DNA of 64,000 nt from an uncultured Pseudomonadota bacterium (GTDB taxonomy: Bacteria > Pseudomonadota > Gammaproteobacteria > Methylococcales > Methylomonadaceae): NCBI GenBank assembly GCA_903889445.1, contig CAISXF010000064.1, positions 1 to 64,000 of the forward strand, given 5' to 3'. The notes under the pieces were generated by a model. It made no database searches and was not told the origin of the DNA. It saw only the letters and a list, made by a program, of their open reading frames with translations. Positions 44,227 through 53,517 of the stretch are shown here, in pieces. A program made the position numbers and the translations under genes. The number at the start of each line of letters is the position of its first letter. The first letter of the stretch is position 1.

Positions 44227-44847
44227 CTAAAATAGGGGACGTTCAGAGGTTTTGCGGATTTCTTTTTCTTCCGTCCAAACAATTTCGCTCGAATCTAAAT
44301 CCTCAAGCGTTAAATTCAGAATGTAATCGATGTTTTTAATGTCATCGGCGCGTTTCACAATTGAGGTGATTTCACCGTAAAGCGAGTATTTTGCCCCTTC
44401 GGCATTGCCCATTTTCACCGATTTTGACGCTTTGTAACGCCCTGATTGTCCTTGTCTTTGTAATTCCGTTAAAGCGTGTGTTTCATCGGCTTTATCGCCC
44501 ATAAATCGAACGGCTTGTGATTTTGAAAGTTGCGTTCTGATTTTTAACGCAATCGCACGAGTGTCAATGTGTTCGCTGGTTTTGTTTTTGATGTCTGAAA
44601 TGGTGATGGTTGGTTTTTGTCTGCTGCCAGCAATCAACGTGCTGGTTAAAAGCGACGTGGTCATCTTTTCTGCCATCATTTGAAAATCAGTTAAACCGAT
44701 TTCGTTGGTCAATGATTCGACGGCTTTTGTATCGCCATAAGCGACATTACCAGAAGAAAAAGCGGGTTGATTTGATGCACAACCTGAAACGCCGAGCGTT
44801 GCGGTTAATGCGATTGCCAAGCCTAAAACTTTTATGTGAGTTGCCAT
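44227..44847 (-). CDS. lpoB: Penicillin-binding protein activator LpoB
   Basis: 206 residues. Lipobox GVSGC (Cys about 23) places it in the outer membrane. The domain PTITISDIKNKTSEHIDTRAIALKIRTQLSKSQAVRF… YSLYGEITSIVKRADDIKNIDYILNLTLEDLDSSEIVWTEEKEIRK matches LpoB, which reaches through peptidoglycan to stimulate PBP1B. The YcfL-lpoB pairing is conserved in E. coli and relatives. Confidence 0.9.
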   Translation of the reverse strand: MATHIKVLGLAIALTATLGVSGCASNQPAFSSGNVAYGDTKAVESLTNEIGLTDFQMMAEKMTTSLLTSTLIAGSRQKPTITISDIKNKTSEHIDTRAIALKIRTQLSKSQAVRFMGDKADETHALTELQRQGQSGRYKASKSVKMGNAEGAKYSLYGEITSIVKRADDIKNIDYILNLTLEDLDSSEIVWTEEKEIRKTSERPLF

Positions 44848-44855
44848 GATTTTTC

Positions 44856-45257
44856 CTAATTGTTATTTTTAAGTTCGAGTTTAAAATCTACTGCGTATTT
44901 TGACGTTGCAATGCCTTTAATTCGTTGCGATTGCGTGGGACTGAAATTTAACACTTTCCAGTTTTCTTCGCTGCCAACGTCCATGCCATTTTTATCGCGC
45001 CACTGAAAACGGTATTGGATTGCGTTGTAATTATTGTCGCTGTTCGTAATTTCAGCTTCAACCACCAACAAATTATTAACAGAAATCATGCGTAAATCAC
45101 TGACGTTAATGGCGGGTAACTCTGCCAGAAAAACCAATTTTGCCGCCATTGAATTAGGCGCAGGTGGCGAAAGTGGTTGCGTCGCACAACCTGCAAATAA
45201 AACGGGAATTAGTGCAAAAATGCAGCACGACTTCCAAAAAGCGTTTTTATTTTTCAT
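44856..45257 (-). CDS. YcfL-like lipoprotein (DUF1425)
   Basis: 133 residues from MKNKNAFWKSCC. Lipobox LFAGC near residue 21. The rest forms a small beta-sandwich-type domain with RMISVNNLLVVEAEITNSDN… YRFQWRDKNGMDVGSEENWK, the DUF1425 pattern. A longer frame from 45314 would remove the signal sequence from the N-terminus and is unlikely. Lies 8 bases before lpoB. Confidence 0.86.
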   Translation of the reverse strand: MKNKNAFWKSCCIFALIPVLFAGCATQPLSPPAPNSMAAKLVFLAELPAINVSDLRMISVNNLLVVEAEITNSDNNYNAIQYRFQWRDKNGMDVGSEENWKVLNFSPTQSQRIKGIATSKYAVDFKLELKNNN

Positions 45258-45320
45258 GATAAATTTGCTCGAAAAGATAAAAAAACGAAGCGATTTCAAC
45301 AAACCGCCTCGCATTAGATT

Positions 45321-46826
45321 TTATAAACTTGCTTGCAAGTTATAAATTGAGCTGCCAATTAAACGAATTGGAATCACGACGTGTTTACCCGAAACATTTA
45401 CCGTAACTTCTTTCACGCCTTGCGACGTTTGAATTTTCACGGTTGATTGACCTTGTGGTAATTTCACTCGTGCAATCGTAATTTCAGCGGGTAATAAGCC
45501 CCAAGTGCGTTCATCGGCTTGTTCAGTCGCAACATTCACGGCATTCACGACTAAACCTGCTAATAGGTTTTGTTTATAAACCGCTGTTTGCGCTCCGCCT
45601 TTAACTGCTGCACGAATTGCTGCGCGAACCATAATCCAAGGCAGATTATCTTTCAATGAGCGACGCGATAAGTTTTCAATGCTTGTGATGGTGGTTAATG
45701 GCATTGTTGAATTATTTGGCAAGCTAATCGAAATCGCTTTATTGGCTGAAATCGGATTCGTTTCTAAAACAGGAAATGAAATTGGCACAACGCCCGCATA
45801 AGGAATTGGCAACGGAATCATGATTGATTTTTTGAACGGTGCAACACCTGTTTCAACGACAAACAACACATCACTTTCGTTAGATTGTGCGATAAATGGT
45901 GACGTTTGCACAGGGACGGGTGCAGCAATCGGCGCAGCAGCAATTTGTTGTACTGATTTTCCTTTTTTGCCTTTCTTTTTAGATTTTTTCGCAGACGATT
46001 TTGTTAAAGGCAATGCCGCTTTTTCTTGTTGAGAAATTACAGGTATTGCGGGTTTTGCCAAACGATTATCCATGCCCGTTAAGCCTTCTTTTAAAACTTT
46101 CAAAGAGGGCTGTAGCTCAATAGCGGTAAGATAACTGGCGGTTGCTAAACTGGTTTCCCCCGCCGCTTCGTACAAAAATCCCGATAAATAATGACTAAAC
46201 GCATTTTGGTAGCCATTTTTTAAACTGGTGACATCGGGACTGTTAAGCGTAGCAATCGGATAACCTTTTAAATCTTCCGATTTTGTTGTGTAGCCTTTTT
46301 CTTTGGCAGTATTTTCGGCTTCGTCAACGTCTTTTTCATGCAGCCTTTTAATCAAATTTTCGCGTTCCCACGTTTTTTTAATTTCAACCAATGCGTTTTC
46401 TGTTTTGCCAGCGGCTAAATAAGCCAGCGCAAGACGAGTTGAAAGCATGACTTTTTCGTAATCTTCGCCATCGTAACGGCGTAATTTATCATTCACGACA
46501 ACAGAGCCAACCGCTTGACCGACTTTTGCGCCGCTGATTTTTGCTTCACTTTCCCATTGCGCGATGATTTTATCGGCTTCTGTCCACGTTGCAATCGTGT
46601 CTGGATAAAGTTTTTTCAAACGCTGCAATTCGCCTTTTTCCATGAAATAAAGCAAATCTTTATCTGAACCTGTTTTAGCTTCATGTTCAGTAATAGCTTG
46701 ATCAACTTGCCCAGTCGCAATGCTTGAAACAAGCGTTTGCGTTTCTGAATTGTAAGATCTAAATGTCGCGCAACCATTTAAAGTTAAAAATGCAGCAAAT
46801 AGAGCATAACTTCTTTTTTGTTTCAT
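45321..46826 (-). CDS. COG3014-family lipoprotein with TPR-like repeats
   Basis: 501 residues. Lipobox LNGC near residue 19. The N-terminal half contains tetratricopeptide-like helices (YFMEKGELQRLKKLYPDTIATW, TRLALAYLAAGKTENALVEI, HYLSGFLYEAAGETSLATASYLTAIEL), a Lys-rich linker (about 275-290), then a beta-rich C-terminal domain of COG3014 type (GVAPFKKSIMIPLPIPYAGVVPISFPVL). First gene of the leftward lpoB cluster; its place there suggests a role in peptidoglycan or outer-membrane lipoprotein assembly. Confidence 0.83.
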   Translation of the reverse strand: MKQKRSYALFAAFLTLNGCATFRSYNSETQTLVSSIATGQVDQAITEHEAKTGSDKDLLYFMEKGELQRLKKLYPDTIATWTEADKIIAQWESEAKISGAKVGQAVGSVVVNDKLRRYDGEDYEKVMLSTRLALAYLAAGKTENALVEIKKTWERENLIKRLHEKDVDEAENTAKEKGYTTKSEDLKGYPIATLNSPDVTSLKNGYQNAFSHYLSGFLYEAAGETSLATASYLTAIELQPSLKVLKEGLTGMDNRLAKPAIPVISQQEKAALPLTKSSAKKSKKKGKKGKSVQQIAAAPIAAPVPVQTSPFIAQSNESDVLFVVETGVAPFKKSIMIPLPIPYAGVVPISFPVLETNPISANKAISISLPNNSTMPLTTITSIENLSRRSLKDNLPWIMVRAAIRAAVKGGAQTAVYKQNLLAGLVVNAVNVATEQADERTWGLLPAEITIARVKLPQGQSTVKIQTSQGVKEVTVNVSGKHVVIPIRLIGSSIYNLQASL

Positions 46827-46901
46827 AAGCGTTACCTAAAAATTATTTTGTAAGGGTGGCGATTATGTTCTTGCAAATGAGCAAACTCAAGCTAATTCAA
46901 G

Positions 46902-48461
46902 TTAAATTCTGGCATAGCGTTCAAACTTTTTCTTGCCATAAAAATTGACCAATTCAACAGTGATATTATCTTCGGCAGCAGATTCTAAAAATTCTTCAAT
47001 CACTTCTAAAATATCGTAATCGACAAAATCCGTTTTCGAGGCATCAATAATCACAGTGCTGTTTTCAGGGATTTGTAAAATGAATTTGCGAAGCAACGCT
47101 TTGTTTAAAAATGACACGTCTTTGTTAAAAGATAATAGATAATTCAAATTGTCTTTTGAAAGCGTAATCGCGGCTTGATAATTGGCTTTTATGACAAAAA
47201 ATAAACCAATCACGACACCAATTACCATACCTTTTAGCAAATCCGTTACTAGAATTGCCACAATTGTTATGGCAAATGGTAAAAACTGACTCATTCCTTT
47301 TTTGTAGAAACGTTTGAAGACGCTAGGATTTGCAAGTTTATAGCCCGTGTGCAATAAAATTGCCGACAAACACGCTAATGGGATCATGTTTAAAAATGTC
47401 GCCAAAAACATCACACTCAACAGTAACCACATTCCGTGTAAAAAACATGAAACGTATGTTCGTCCACCCGAGTTAATGTTTGCCGCACTTCGCACGATGA
47501 CTGCCGTCATGGGCAATCCGCCTAACAAACCACTGACGATATTGCCCACGCCTTGTGCTTTAAGTTCCCGATTTGTTGGGGAAATACGTTTGAGCGGATC
47601 AAGTTTATCTGTTGCTTCCAAACTCAATAACGTTTCCAAACTGGCAATAATGGCAATGGTCGCGGCGACAACATAAGTGTGTGGATTGGTTAAATACTGA
47701 AAATCAGGAAAAATGAAATTATCGAAAAATTCTTTTGGACTATTTGTAATCGGTAGGCTGACTAAATGTTTTGCACTAACGGCAAAGTCTGGCGCGAATT
47801 GCATCGCCCATTCATTAAAACCAACACCCCAAATAACAGCAATTAACGGCGCAGGAATAAATTTTAGAATGGGGTGGCTTTTAAAAAATCCCCAACCGAT
47901 TAAAATCAACAATGCCACGCTACTAATAATGACTGCACCTAATGAAATGGCACTAAATGAATCGAATAATTCTAAAAAACTCGATTCAGCCGTTTCTTGC
48001 ATATAACTTTCGTCGCCTTCATAACTGGTGTCATAACCTGTCGCGTGCGGAATTTGTTTAATAATTAAAATTAAACCAATTGCGGCAAGCATCCCTTCAA
48101 TCACTGCGGAAGGAAAAAATGCGCCGATAATACCAGCGCGTAAATAACCCAATGCCAGTTGAAAAATACCTGCTAAAACCACAGCCACCAATAAACCTTG
48201 AAAACTGCCCAGTTTTTCAATAGCAGTAAAAACAATCACCGTTAAACCCGCAGCAGGTCCAGAAACACAAAGTTGCGAACCACTTAACATTGAAACCAAA
48301 AGTCCACCAACTAATCCTGCAATGAGTCCAGAAAATAACGGCGCACCCGAAGCTAATGCAATGCCTAAACATAATGGTAAGGCGACTAAAAAAACCACTA
48401 ATGACGCAGGTGCATCATCTTTAAAATGCTTACTGTAATACTGAATGTGTTTGTGAATCAT
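46902..48461 (-). CDS. SulP-family anion transporter with STAS domain
   Basis: 519 residues: about 10-14 membrane segments with the family signature ASLVVFLVALPLCLGIALASGAPLFSGLIAGLVGG, CVSGPAAGLTVIV and NRELKAQGVGNIVSGLLGGLPMTAVIVRSAANINSGGRT, and a C-terminal STAS domain (about 425-519, NSTVIIDASKTDFVDYDILEVIEEF). SulP members carry sulfate, bicarbonate or other anions; bicarbonate transport is plausible but the sequence does not decide. GGAG lies 10 bases before ATG. Coupled 20 bases after an NTF2-like secreted protein. Confidence 0.9.
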   Translation of the reverse strand: MIHKHIQYYSKHFKDDAPASLVVFLVALPLCLGIALASGAPLFSGLIAGLVGGLLVSMLSGSQLCVSGPAAGLTVIVFTAIEKLGSFQGLLVAVVLAGIFQLALGYLRAGIIGAFFPSAVIEGMLAAIGLILIIKQIPHATGYDTSYEGDESYMQETAESSFLELFDSFSAISLGAVIISSVALLILIGWGFFKSHPILKFIPAPLIAVIWGVGFNEWAMQFAPDFAVSAKHLVSLPITNSPKEFFDNFIFPDFQYLTNPHTYVVAATIAIIASLETLLSLEATDKLDPLKRISPTNRELKAQGVGNIVSGLLGGLPMTAVIVRSAANINSGGRTYVSCFLHGMWLLLSVMFLATFLNMIPLACLSAILLHTGYKLANPSVFKRFYKKGMSQFLPFAITIVAILVTDLLKGMVIGVVIGLFFVIKANYQAAITLSKDNLNYLLSFNKDVSFLNKALLRKFILQIPENSTVIIDASKTDFVDYDILEVIEEFLESAAEDNITVELVNFYGKKKFERYARI

Positions 48462-48480
48462 GGTGGCAAGACTCCGTTAT

Positions 48481-48999
48481 TTAGTGGTTTTTTTGTTTTT
48501 TAACGCTTTCTGGCATCAATGAAGAATGATGATGCTCAATTAACCACTGGTCATCATCGTATTCATAAACGAACGAGTAACGCGCAGGCACTTCTTTGAT
48601 TTTGCCATTTTTTTCGTGAAGTGTGAAAGTGTAAAGTCCTGTATCTGACGCAGTATTGCAACCAATACTGATGCTGCGCGAATCAATTTTCCCTTGAGGC
48701 TTTTTTTCTAAGAAATGCACAAAATAATCTTCGATTTTTTCGTGTGTTGGACGCACTTCGTTTGAAAGTGTCGCTAATAAAACCGCATCATGCGCGTATA
48801 AAGAAGCAACATTTTCGGCATTTAATGTCGCAAGTGCGGCATTCCAAAGATCGAATAAAGCGGCAATTTCGGCTTCGGTTGTTTTTACACAAGTTATGGT
48901 GTTATGTGTTTCAGCGTGGGGGTGTACAAAAGCTGGTTCTGCTTGAACTGAAAATGAAGTCGCGGAGAAAATAGCTAAAACAGTAAATATCTTTTTCAT
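48481..48999 (-). CDS. Secreted NTF2-like protein (SgcJ/EcaC, CaMKII-association-domain type)
   Basis: 172 residues with a signal peptide ending VQA. The mature part is an NTF2/SnoaL-like fold: AEIAALFDLWNAALATLNAENVASLYAHDAVLLATLSNEVRPTHEKIEDYFVHFLEKKPQGKI… and the closing WLIEHHHSSLMP. Proteins of this kind are often encoded beside carbonic anhydrases or SulP transporters. First gene of the two-gene leftward unit with SulP; substrate unknown. Confidence 0.8.
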   Translation of the reverse strand: MKKIFTVLAIFSATSFSVQAEPAFVHPHAETHNTITCVKTTEAEIAALFDLWNAALATLNAENVASLYAHDAVLLATLSNEVRPTHEKIEDYFVHFLEKKPQGKIDSRSISIGCNTASDTGLYTFTLHEKNGKIKEVPARYSFVYEYDDDQWLIEHHHSSLMPESVKKQKNH

Positions 49000-49022
49000 A
49001 ATAATTCCAAATTGGTGGGTAG

Positions 49023-49046
49023 AAAAAAGGCGATTTAAAAATCGCC
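49023..49046 (-). terminator. Terminator of the aminotransferase gene
   Basis: GGCGATTT (49029-49036) and AAATCGCC (49039-49046) form an 8-bp perfect stem; on the minus strand the following bases are six T residues. Confidence 0.85.
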
Positions 49047-49053
49047 TTGTGTT

Positions 49054-50235
49054 TTAAATTGCTTGCTTGATTCTATCAAGAGCCGTTTTTAGATTTTCCA
49101 TACTGGTCGCAATCGAAAGCCGAATATGTCCCGCCGTTCCAAATGCCGAGCCAGGAACAAGTGCCACACCTGCTTTTTCAATCAAATAATCCGAAAACGC
49201 TAAATCGTCATCAATGCCATCTAAACGTTCAAGTAATTTTTCAATGTTCGGAAAAACGTAAAATGTGCCGTCTGTTTCAACACATTCCACGCCGTCAATT
49301 GTGTTCAATTCAGCAACAACGAAATCGTGACGTTTTTTGAATTCTTTGTTCATTTCAGCAATAAAACTTTGATCGCCAGTCAATGCAGCAAGTGCTGCAT
49401 ATTGTGAAATTGACGTTGGATTCGAGGTGCTTTGTGATTGAATCGTACACATGGCTTCAATCAATTTTTCATTTCCCGCCGCATAACCAATGCGCCAGCC
49501 CGTCATCGAATAGGCTTTTGACACGCCATTCATCACAACCGTGCGATCGTAAAATTCAGGATGCGCGTTCAAAATGTTCACAAATTGTTTGCCTTCCCAC
49601 AAAATATGCTCGTACATATCGTCGGTTGCGATAATGATATTTGGAAAATCCGTTAACACATCGCCTAACGCTTTTAATTCATCTAGCGAATATGCCGAAC
49701 CCGAAGGATTTGATGGGCTATTGATGAAAATCAAACGAGTTTTATCCGTAATCGCTGCACGAAGTTGTTCAGGTGAAATTTTGAAATTCTGCGCTTGTGT
49801 GGTTTCAATAATGACGGGAACGCCGTCTGCCAACAAAACCATATCAGGATATGAAACCCAATATGGCGCAGGAATAATCACTTCATCGCCAGCATTTAAA
49901 AGGGCTTGCGTTAAATTAAACGAGCTTTGTTTGCCGCCACAGGAAACTAAAATTTGTTTCGGGTTGTAGTCTAAACCGTTGTCTTTTTTGAACTTGTCGA
50001 TAATCGCTTTTTTCAACGGCGCAATGCCATCAACAGCGGTGTATTTCGTGAAACCCTTGTTAATCGCTTCAATCGCGGCGTGTTTGATAAAATCAGGCGT
50101 GTCGAAATCGGGTTCGCCCGCACCCAAACCAATAATATCGTGACCTGCGGCTCGCATTTGAGCAGCTCTAGCGGTAATGGCTAAAGTTGGGGAAGGTTTT
50201 ACTGCATTAACGCGATTAGAAAGTGTGATGCTCAT
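49054..50235 (-). CDS. Aspartate aminotransferase-type PLP enzyme (class Ib)
   Basis: 393 residues from MSITLSNRVNAVKPSPTLAITARA. Fold-type I aminotransferase: IGLGAGEPDFDTPDFIKHAA, TDGIAPLKKAI-like KYTAVDGIAPL, FINSPSNPSGS, and the PLP-lysine motif NGVSKAYSMTGWRIGYAAG. It interconverts aspartate and oxaloacetate with glutamate, possibly with prephenate activity as in class Ib relatives. An upstream in-frame ATG at 50268 is less consistent with the family N-terminus. Encoded alone between terminator and a palindromic repeat. Confidence 0.92.
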   Translation of the reverse strand: MSITLSNRVNAVKPSPTLAITARAAQMRAAGHDIIGLGAGEPDFDTPDFIKHAAIEAINKGFTKYTAVDGIAPLKKAIIDKFKKDNGLDYNPKQILVSCGGKQSSFNLTQALLNAGDEVIIPAPYWVSYPDMVLLADGVPVIIETTQAQNFKISPEQLRAAITDKTRLIFINSPSNPSGSAYSLDELKALGDVLTDFPNIIIATDDMYEHILWEGKQFVNILNAHPEFYDRTVVMNGVSKAYSMTGWRIGYAAGNEKLIEAMCTIQSQSTSNPTSISQYAALAALTGDQSFIAEMNKEFKKRHDFVVAELNTIDGVECVETDGTFYVFPNIEKLLERLDGIDDDLAFSDYLIEKAGVALVPGSAFGTAGHIRLSIATSMENLKTALDRIKQAI

Positions 50236-50251
50236 ATTTTTGAAATGTCGT

Positions 50252-50317
50252 TGTGGGCGCGAATTCATTCGCGCTTTTTAAAAGGTCAAAAGCAAGCGCG
50301 AATTTGTCGCGCCCACA
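50252..50317. repeat. Long palindromic repeat between the aminotransferase and htpX
   Basis: TGTGGGCGCGA (50252-50262) and TCGCGCCCACA (50307-50317) pair exactly, and inside them ATTCGCGCTT pairs with AAGCGCGAAT. The element is far more GC-rich than its surroundings, as for dispersed intergenic palindromes. Related in style to 54143-54164. Confidence 0.75.
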
Positions 50318-50343
50318 TTATGAAATACCGAATTTTCGGTCGA

Positions 50344-51222
50344 TTAACGTAAGTTTTGTAACGCCGCGATGCGTTCTTCAAGCGGCGGATGCGTCATGAA
50401 TAACCGCATCGTACCACCGCCGTTAATACCGAATGCTGCGAGTTGTCCGGGTAACGCTTCGGGTTCGTGCGAACGTTGCAAAGCCCGCAATGCGGAAATC
50501 ATTTTTTCGCGTCCGGCTAAATTCGCGCCACCTGCGTCGGCTCTGAATTCGCGGTAACGTGAAAACCACATCGTCAACATTGAAGCTAAAATACCGAGGG
50601 CGATTTGTGCGACCATTTGCGTGACGTAATACGCCCAACCGTAGCCACTTTCTTCATTTTTCAAAATTACTTTATCGACAAAGTGACCGATAATCGTCGC
50701 GAAAAAATACACAAACGTATTGATTACACCTTGCATTAACGCCATCGTAATCATGTCGCCATTCGCAACGTGACTGATTTCATGTCCGACAACGGCTTCG
50801 ACTTCGTCCGCACTCATGCTATGCAATAACCCCGTGCTGACGGCGACTAATGCGCTGTTGCGATTTGCACCGGTGGCAAAGGCATTGGGTTCGAGCGATT
50901 CAAAAATACCGACTTCTGGCATGCCAATTCCCGCTTGTTGCGCTTGACGCGCCACAATATCGACCAACCATCTTTCAGTTTGGTTTTGTGGCGATTCAAT
51001 AACCACCACTCCCATGCCTCTTTTCGCCGACCATTTCGACATGAACAACGAAATCACCGAACCCGCTGAACCGATAATGGCGGACATCACCAGCAATTTT
51101 GGCAAATCCAAATCCATGCCATTTGCCTTCAATGAACTGTGCAAACCTAACAGGTTAAAAATAGTGCCAATCACCACCATTACAGCAAGGTTAGTGACTA
51201 AAAATAGAAAGATGCGTTTCAT
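50344..51222 (-). CDS. htpX: Membrane protease HtpX
   Basis: 292 residues from MKRIFLFLVTNLAVMVV, with GAGGATAA as ribosome-binding site. Zinc metalloprotease of the inner membrane acting with FtsH in membrane-protein quality control. Motif VVGHEISHVANGD carries the zinc ligands, and the third ligand Glu lies in YREFRADAGGANLAGREKMI. Four hydrophobic segments as in E. coli. A longer frame to 51285 is not supported. Confidence 0.95.
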   Translation of the reverse strand: MKRIFLFLVTNLAVMVVIGTIFNLLGLHSSLKANGMDLDLPKLLVMSAIIGSAGSVISLFMSKWSAKRGMGVVVIESPQNQTERWLVDIVARQAQQAGIGMPEVGIFESLEPNAFATGANRNSALVAVSTGLLHSMSADEVEAVVGHEISHVANGDMITMALMQGVINTFVYFFATIIGHFVDKVILKNEESGYGWAYYVTQMVAQIALGILASMLTMWFSRYREFRADAGGANLAGREKMISALRALQRSHEPEALPGQLAAFGINGGGTMRLFMTHPPLEERIAALQNLR

Positions 51223-51340
51223 AAAATTATCCTCTCGATTAAATAACGTAAAGTGATAACTTAACGTTTTTACTATAAAAAGCAAGTATTGTCGCGCTAG
51301 ATTTTTTCACAAAAGATTCGGATTTGTTAACGCAATAGCA

Positions 51341-51775
51341 TTACTCCAATTCATTTTTGAGCAACGCATTAAATTCATGGGTTTTTTCTAGTAGCGTGTT
51401 GTATTTTATTTCGACTTTATCCATGATTTCGCTTAAAAAACGGATTAAATCTTCGTCGTCTAATTGTTTGGCGAATGACAAAATGTAATCTTCTAATTCA
51501 CTCATCGTGTCCGCGTCAACGACTTCTTCTAAAAATAGCACGGATATTGACGATTCAAGTGCGTCCAATGCCTCTTCTCTGGAATCACTTTTTTTTAATT
51601 CGGTTTGCACTAAATCGACGGCTTGGATAATTTTCACTGCGACGCGATGAACCATTTTTAACAACGTCAATTTGTCGGTAAATCGATAAAGTTCTGCGGC
51701 GGCTTTTTGAATTTCTACCAGCGCGGCGTTGAGTTCTGTGGGAATAACAGCTGGATTTTGCATAAAATTACTCAT
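51341..51775 (-). CDS. Helical protein of unknown function downstream of recD
   Basis: 144 residues from ATG at 51775, predicted almost entirely helical, with acidic stretches (FLEEVVDADTMSELEDYILSFAKQLDDEDL). No signal peptide, membrane segment or recognisable motif. 22 bases after recD on the same strand, so probably co-transcribed. A second ATG at 51763 is possible. I cannot assign a function; an accessory role to RecBCD is only a contextual guess. Confidence 0.65.
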   Translation of the reverse strand: MSNFMQNPAVIPTELNAALVEIQKAAAELYRFTDKLTLLKMVHRVAVKIIQAVDLVQTELKKSDSREEALDALESSISVLFLEEVVDADTMSELEDYILSFAKQLDDEDLIRFLSEIMDKVEIKYNTLLEKTHEFNALLKNELE

Positions 51776-51797
51776 TATCAATTTTAGAATTTGCCAA

Positions 51798-53441
51798 TTA
51801 TAGGGCAATTTTGAATTGTTCGACCAATCCTGTTACTCGTGCCACATTTGCTTGCACGGTTGCGGTAAAAATGGTCTCCGTTGTGACTAATTTAATACGT
51901 TCTTTTGCACGAGTAATGGCGGTATAAAGCAATTCTTTAGTCAAAATAGTTTGCATTTTTTCTGGCAAACACACACAGACCTCTTCAAATTCCGAGCCTT
52001 GGCTTTTGTGAATGGTCATCGCAAAAACGGTTTCACAATTGGGCAATCTCGCAGCTGAATAACCTTGTTTCTTGCCATCTGGACGCGGAAAAAATACTTT
52101 TATATCGCCGTGTTCATCCGGTAAACATAAACCAATATCGCCGTTGTACAATTGCAACGCGGCGTTATTTTGCGTCACCATTACAGGTCGCCCGACGTAC
52201 CACACGGTTGATAAATTGATTAGTTTTCGGTCACGCAAGACTTTTTCTAAACGAAAATTTAAATCTGAAACGCTATTTCTGCCTTCACGATGAGCGCATA
52301 AAATTTGAAAGCGGTTGAAGGCATCGTAAATGTCTTTGAAATTCGCTCTCGATTTAATCAATTCAAAATAATCGCTGTGTTGATTTGCTAAATACACCAA
52401 ATAATCATCGCCCAACTGTTCAATGACGGCGTTTTTTTGCTGTGTCATTGTCCATGCTAATTTTGCGTCTTGTTGATTGATTGCCGCCGCAAAGGCTTTG
52501 ATTTCATCTTTAAAACGATAGGTTTTTTTGAGTTTGATGGTGTTTTGCGGCAAGGCTTGCGTTAAATCGGCTAGAACCGTTCCAGATTCGACGGACGCGA
52601 GTTGTTCTTTATCGCCCAATAAAATTAACCGTGCAGCGGGTTTTATTGCTTCGACGAGTTTGCTCATCATGGCTAAATCAATCATTGACGCTTCATCGAT
52701 GACGATTAAATCGTAAGGCAATAAATTTTTTTCGTTATAGCGAAAATAGGGTGACGGAGGTTTTGCACCCAGTAAACGATGAATGGTTGTGACCGTTTCG
52801 GGTAAAACGTCGTTGATTATTTGTTCAAGTTTTAACGATTTTTTACTGTTTGTAATCGATTCTTGCAAGCGCATCGCTGCTTTGCCAGTCGGTGCAGCGA
52901 GTGCGATGTGTAAGGGTTTTTCGGAATGGAGTGTTTGTAATAATGCCAGAATTTTAACGACGGTGGTTGTTTTACCAGTTCCAGGACCGCCAGTGACAAT
53001 CGTAAATGCTTGGTTAATGGCGCATTTTGCGGCTTCACGTTGATCATTTTTTTCTGATTCGATTGAGGTTTCAAAAAAAGTATCGAGTAATTTTTCTAAA
53101 TTTGAAATTGGCAAATCGGTTTTGTGCATTGCCCGTAGTTTTGCAATGAGGCGTTGCTCGTAATCCCAATAGCGGCGCAAATAAAGATGGTTATGTTCGT
53201 CAATATGAAGGGGGCAAGTGATAGAATTTTCGTTGGGGGAAGTCGTTAAACCTGAAATCAGCAATAATTGCCGTTGTGGTTCAGTTAATTTGAGGCAAGT
53301 ATTGCCTTGATATTGAGTGAACGATAAGTGTGCTAGTAAAGTTTCTAAGGATTTTTTTTCATCATTTGAAAAATTTGTTAATGCACTGAAAAATTGTGCG
53401 AAGGCGACATCGAGACGAGAAAACAGGAGTGATTCAAGCAT
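51798..53441 (-). CDS. recD: Exodeoxyribonuclease V subunit alpha RecD
   Basis: 547 residues from MLESLLFSRLDVAFAQFF. Superfamily 1B 5'-3' helicase of RecBCD: Walker A TGGPGTGKTTTVVKIL, APTGKAAMRLQESI, Walker B LIVIDEASMIDLAMM, LILLGDKEQLASVESG, and late TIHKSQGSEFEEVCV with LYTAITRAKERIKLV. An upstream in-frame ATG at 53474 sits inside the T-run of the tRNA terminator, so the inner start is preferred. recB and recC are not in the window, unlike the usual recC-recB-recD clusters. Confidence 0.93.
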   Translation of the reverse strand: MLESLLFSRLDVAFAQFFSALTNFSNDEKKSLETLLAHLSFTQYQGNTCLKLTEPQRQLLLISGLTTSPNENSITCPLHIDEHNHLYLRRYWDYEQRLIAKLRAMHKTDLPISNLEKLLDTFFETSIESEKNDQREAAKCAINQAFTIVTGGPGTGKTTTVVKILALLQTLHSEKPLHIALAAPTGKAAMRLQESITNSKKSLKLEQIINDVLPETVTTIHRLLGAKPPSPYFRYNEKNLLPYDLIVIDEASMIDLAMMSKLVEAIKPAARLILLGDKEQLASVESGTVLADLTQALPQNTIKLKKTYRFKDEIKAFAAAINQQDAKLAWTMTQQKNAVIEQLGDDYLVYLANQHSDYFELIKSRANFKDIYDAFNRFQILCAHREGRNSVSDLNFRLEKVLRDRKLINLSTVWYVGRPVMVTQNNAALQLYNGDIGLCLPDEHGDIKVFFPRPDGKKQGYSAARLPNCETVFAMTIHKSQGSEFEEVCVCLPEKMQTILTKELLYTAITRAKERIKLVTTETIFTATVQANVARVTGLVEQFKIAL

Positions 53442-53473
53442 AAAAGGTGTGTGCGTTGAAAAAGTGATACCCA

Positions 53474-53508
53474 TAAAAAAAGTCTTAATAGGATTAACTA
53501 TTAAGACT
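53474..53508 (-). terminator. Terminator of tRNA-Leu
   Basis: AGTCTTAATAG (53481-53491) and CTATTAAGACT (53498-53508) form an 11-bp perfect stem, and on the minus strand T residues follow (53480-53474). Confidence 0.88.
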
Positions 53509-53517
53509 TTTTACTTT

